NCBI GenBank assembly: GCA_900545215.1
Contig: UQXW01000040.1
Location: forward strand, 1 to 19,823
Reading direction: 5' to 3'
Source: an uncultured Bacteroidota bacterium
GTDB taxonomy: Bacteria > Bacteroidota > Bacteroidia > Bacteroidales > P3
Length of the DNA: 19,823 nucleotides
Within the stretch, counting starts at the first letter, position 1. Each line of letters begins with the position of its first letter. The position numbers were made by a program, and so were the translations under genes. Below the pieces are notes generated by a model. It ran no database searches. It was not told the DNA's origin and saw only the letters and a program-made list of their open reading frames with translations. This document shows, piece by piece, positions 17,538 through 19,823 of this stretch.

Positions 17538-17570
17538 CAAAGGTACGAAAAAAAAGTCATACGGCTACAA
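17538..17570 (-). promoter_or_regulatory. Promoter of the carboxyltransferase-biotin carrier operon
   Basis: On the minus strand TACCTTTG (17545-17538) fits the Bacteroidota -7 TAnnTTTG and lies 36 bases before the ATG at 17501. TTG at 17570-17568 is a possible -33 element with a 22-nt spacer, slightly longer than usual. Confidence 0.55.
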
Positions 17571-17837
17571 CGCACGATTTCAACCCACTTACACTCCTCT
17601 GTATCCGAATTTTGCGAATCGTAACAATCCGTACTTCACAATATATCGCCCTCCCGTTGAAGCTGCTTTTGTTGACGAAAGCTCCCTTTGGCGACATCTC
17701 AAACCGACAAAAATGAAACACCTCTGCACCTGTTGCGGTTCACTCGCTTACACACAAATCAGCCATCACTTTATACGAGAGTAAAGTACCGAAACACTAC
17801 CTCGGTTCGGCACATAAACGCATCACTGAAATCTAAT

Positions 17838-17921
17838 CGCCGTTCCATGAAAATGAAACGCCGAAAGAATTTCGCCGAACGCCGTTTCGCCGCTATGAAT
17901 CGGCGTTTTATCAACAAGTTG
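17838..17921 (+). repeat. Array B: second copy of the four-unit 21-nt array
   Basis: Cores begin at 17838 (CGCCGTTCC), 17859 (CGCCGAAAG), 17880 (CGCCGTTTC) and 17901 (CGGCGTTTT), exactly 21 nt apart, with the same three-plus-one order of CGCCG and CGGCG as array A. AACGCCG (17878-17884) pairs with CGGCGTT (17901-17907) over a 16-nt loop, the same hairpin geometry as in A. GAAACGCCGAAAGAATTT (17855-17872) is the exact reverse complement of 6237-6254 in array A. Two extra CGCCG cores occur off-phase at 17873 and 17888. Translated, the units give RRSMKMK, RRKNFAE, RRFAAMN and RRFINKL. Confidence 0.78.
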
Positions 17922-18030
17922 AAAAGCAACAGATTTCAAAAGTATATTCCTGATATAAAAGCACAGCCATCTACAACATGAATTACAAGAGATAGTCGGG
18001 TTTCAGGATAGTCCGTTTTTGCCGTATCGT

Positions 18031-18633
18031 CTAAAAGCAGTAGGTTATGCCGGTTCGGCACAGCCATGTCGAGAGGAATGGCAATCCGATACTGAGAGAT
18101 TGCTCGAAATGCCAACGGAATTTCGGCGTTATCTGCCATTGCACACCGCAGCCGCCATTGAGGCACATCAATTTATAGGTTCTGTCGGCGATTTGTTCCT
18201 CCGTCATGCCTATTCCGACATATTCGCCGTTTTCATCTCTAATTATATTGCTTCCGAATAAGGCATCAAAGATGCCGTTCGTTCTATATCCGTATGCAAA
18301 GCCCACTCCGGTAATGAGATAAAAGCGAAAGGCTCTTTTACCAAACATGATATCAAGATTGGCATTGCAGTCCCAAAGCCTGCCATCATTAACGGTACGC
18401 ACCTTTGTGGTTCTTTCGTATATGTCCATGGTATTCTCGGCAGTCAGGTAGTACGCACCATCAATGGAAAGTCGCAAACGATGCGAGAAATCGTAATCAA
18501 GGCAGGCAGCAATGCCGTTTCTGTACCAGTTGGAGGCGAACTGCACCCCTGCAGAGAATTTACCGTTCCGGGCTTCCGCTTTTGAAGAAAGCATTGCTAC
18601 AAAAAGAATTGTCGCAATCAGAAATTTGTTCAT
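18031..18633 (-). CDS. Small outer-membrane beta-barrel protein, intact paralog
   Basis: The 200-residue protein begins with a signal peptide (MNKFLIATILFVAMLSSKAEA, likely cleaved near residue 21). The mature part is made of alternating, aromatic-rich beta strands: GIAACLDYDF, RLRLSIDGAYYLT, WDCNANLDIMFG, FRFYLITGVGFAYGY, LNGGCGVQWQITPKFRWHFE. It ends in ITYCF; a terminal Phe is the usual signal for Bam-dependent outer-membrane insertion. A plausible reading is an eight-stranded OmpA/OmpX-like barrel without a peptidoglycan-binding domain. The exact family is not recognised. It is the downstream member of a tandem pair with the broken paralog at 18824-19423, separated by an intrinsic terminator, so it should have its own promoter, but no good TAnnTTTG was found. 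Confidence 0.8.
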   Translation of the reverse strand: MNKFLIATILFVAMLSSKAEARNGKFSAGVQFASNWYRNGIAACLDYDFSHRLRLSIDGAYYLTAENTMDIYERTTKVRTVNDGRLWDCNANLDIMFGKRAFRFYLITGVGFAYGYRTNGIFDALFGSNIIRDENGEYVGIGMTEEQIADRTYKLMCLNGGCGVQWQITPKFRWHFEQSLSIGLPFLSTWLCRTGITYCF

Positions 18634-18714
18634 ATTTTTCCGTATTCCATGAATGAAAGTGATTTGATAACGGGAAGATAAGCATACTCTGTATATTGCT
18701 TTCGAGAAATATAG

Positions 18715-18745
18715 AAAAAATCGCTCTTGAAAATTTCAAGAGCGA
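18715..18745 (-). terminator. Intrinsic terminator between the two barrel paralogs
   Basis: TCGCTCTTGAAA and TTTCAAGAGCGA form a near-perfect palindrome (18721-18745) followed on the minus strand by TTTTTT (18720-18715). It lies about 80 nt after the stop of the interrupted paralog and separates it from the intact gene downstream. Confidence 0.85.
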
Positions 18746-18823
18746 TTAAATCAAATATCGGTGGGACAATAATAGAATCATCTATCCTGATTCCAAATTG
18801 CATTACATCCATGCTGTCATTTT

Positions 18824-19423
18824 CTAAAAGCAATATGCTACGCCTGTTCTCAACATCCACGTAGTTAATGATGGCAATCCAATATTCAGAGACTGCTCAA
18901 AATTCCAGCGAAAATTGGGAGTTATCTGCCATTCTATACCACAGCCACCGTTTAGCGATAATCCTATACTGGAGTGTGAAGAGACTTGACTCTCAGTTAT
19001 TCCCTCGCCTATATAATTTCCATTCTCATCATAAAGTTTGAGATCTTTGAAAGAGTCTAAAAGCCCTTTCACCTTGTACCCTTAAGCAAATCCTATGCCC
19101 GTAAGAAGGTAAAAATGGAATTTTTTCTCACCAAAAACAAGGTTTATATTGGCATTGCTTTCCCATAGCCTACCATTTCTTAGTGTTCGCGTTTTAGACG
19201 TTCCTTTATATACGTCCAAAGACCTGCTGGAAGTCAAATAATACGTTCCATCAATAGTGAATCTCAAAATGTTGGTAAAATCATACCCATAACGAGCACC
19301 TATACCGGCTTTAAGGAAATTATAGGAAGTTTCTATTCCTACAGAATGCTTGTTGTTTTGAGCCTTTACTCCTGAAAAACTCATCGCCACGAGAATCGTC
19401 GCAATCATCACAAATTTTTTCAT
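18824..19423 (-). pseudogene. Outer-membrane beta-barrel paralog interrupted by an in-frame stop
   Basis: The frame from ATG 19423 to TAG 18824 spans 199 codons and aligns almost without gaps to the 200-residue neighbour at 18031-18633. It has its own signal peptide (MKKFVMIATILVAMSFSGVKA), matching strands (FTNILRFTIDGTYYLT, RLWESNANINLVFG, FHFYLLTGIGFA, LNGGCGIEWQITPNFRWNFE) and the same C-terminal YCF. Codon 114 (19084-19082) is TAA where the paralog has a Tyr codon in GFAYGY; reading resumes in frame as GYKVKG. A single base change from TAT or TAC explains it. The 113-residue product would lack the last barrel strands and the terminal Phe. A sequencing error is possible. The rest of the frame is undamaged, so any loss is recent. 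Confidence 0.8.
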
Positions 19424-19823
19424 AATTTTTTCTGCGTCCCTATGGCTCGAGGTACATTAATCTTGAACAAAAAAAGAAAGTGGAGCCAAACCATCTACCT
19501 ATTCCTTAGTGTAGGACCTCGACTTCCCCGTGATCATGAATAAGTTCGATGAATTACCCCACCAAGGCTGTATCGTGGATAGAACGATGCATACCAAAGA
19601 GAGCAACTATCTTCATCTTATTCCATTGATCACATTGTGAATTGTCGATGTTCACACTAATCTGGAATAAAGCGAAAATGCGATTTCTCTATCAAATCCA
19701 ACTATCTGATTTGGCTTTGCAAAATACAAATATTCTTTCATTCGACCAAATAAACACAGCTCTTACAAAAGATTTTCAAATAACAAGACTTCAGTATAAA
19801 TCGAGTAGGAGGTAAACACTAAT
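19424..19823. other. 400-bp stretch with no recognisable gene
   Basis: All frames are broken by stops and no family was recognised. It should hold the promoter of the interrupted barrel gene, but no convincing TAnnTTTG with -33 was found on the minus strand near 19430-19480. The stretch from about 19680 to 19800 is A+T-rich. Confidence 0.5.

Larger units (their letters stand above)
17502..18030. other. 529-bp intergenic region with promoter and repeat array B
   Basis: It lies between the 5' end of the carboxyltransferase gene and the 3' end of an outer-membrane protein gene, both on the minus strand. It holds the operon promoter (17538-17570) and repeat array B (17838-17921). A plus-strand frame of 97 codons (17688-17981) spans the array and encodes a basic peptide of Arg-Arg heptads with no recognised family. 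No clear terminator for the outer-membrane gene is seen. Confidence 0.65.

Noticed and set aside
17808..17822. Sigma-54-like GGCAC...CGC sequence just before array B
   Set aside because: The GG-to-GC spacing is one base short of the strict requirement and the -12 half is poor.
18630..18860. 76-codon frame between the two barrel genes
   Set aside because: It spans an intrinsic terminator and the 3' end of the barrel paralog and has no recognisable features.
19561..19640. Short minus-strand peptide starting MKIVALFG, resembling the start of flavin reductases
   Set aside because: It stops after 20 codons, the next frames are broken, and the resemblance is limited to a few residues.

Overview
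The window looks like a chromosomal segment of a Bacteroidota (Bacteroidales-type) bacterium. Evidence: several intergenic gaps carry the Bacteroidota -7 promoter element TAnnTTTG; Shine-Dalgarno signals are weak; there is a UpxY-type NusG paralog; there is a very large secreted protein built from alternating choice-of-anchor-J-like and fibronectin-III-like modules; and there are small outer-membrane barrel proteins ending in Phe. No rRNA, tRNA, CRISPR array or intact insertion sequence was seen.

Layout. 1-5705 (minus): 5' part of a giant modular surface/secreted protein, running off the left edge. 5706-6323: a divergent control region with the adhesin promoter, a sequence matching the sigma-54 consensus, a 21-bp periodic repeat array (array A) and a -7 element for hutU. 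6324-8321 (plus): hutU, urocanate hydratase of the long, animal-like form, closed by an intrinsic terminator. 8390-10725 (plus): a UpxY/NusG-like antiterminator and an SppA-family membrane protease, overlapping by one base. 10711-15335 (minus): dnaE followed by queG, overlapping by one base; queG converges on and slightly overlaps sppA. 15603-17501 (minus): a biotin-dependent carboxyltransferase subunit and a 91-residue biotin carrier, followed by a strong hairpin. 17502-18030: a second long gap with the carboxylase promoter and a second copy of the 21-bp array (array B). 18031-19423 (minus): two tandem paralogous outer-membrane barrel genes, the upstream one interrupted by an in-frame stop. 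19424-19823: no recognisable gene.

The genes are mostly unrelated metabolic and housekeeping units: histidine catabolism, acyl-CoA carboxylation or decarboxylation, replication, tRNA modification and envelope proteolysis. The least explained signal is the pair of arrays A and B. Each holds four units at exactly 21-nt steps: three with core CGCCG and a fourth with CGGCG. Units 3 and 4 can pair into a hairpin with a 16-nt loop in both copies. The arrays lie over 11 kb apart in gaps next to unrelated genes, and they share an exact 18-nt match in inverted orientation. They could be a phased protein-binding array, a small dispersed element, or the Arg-Arg heptad-coding part of tiny proteins; the sequence alone does not decide.
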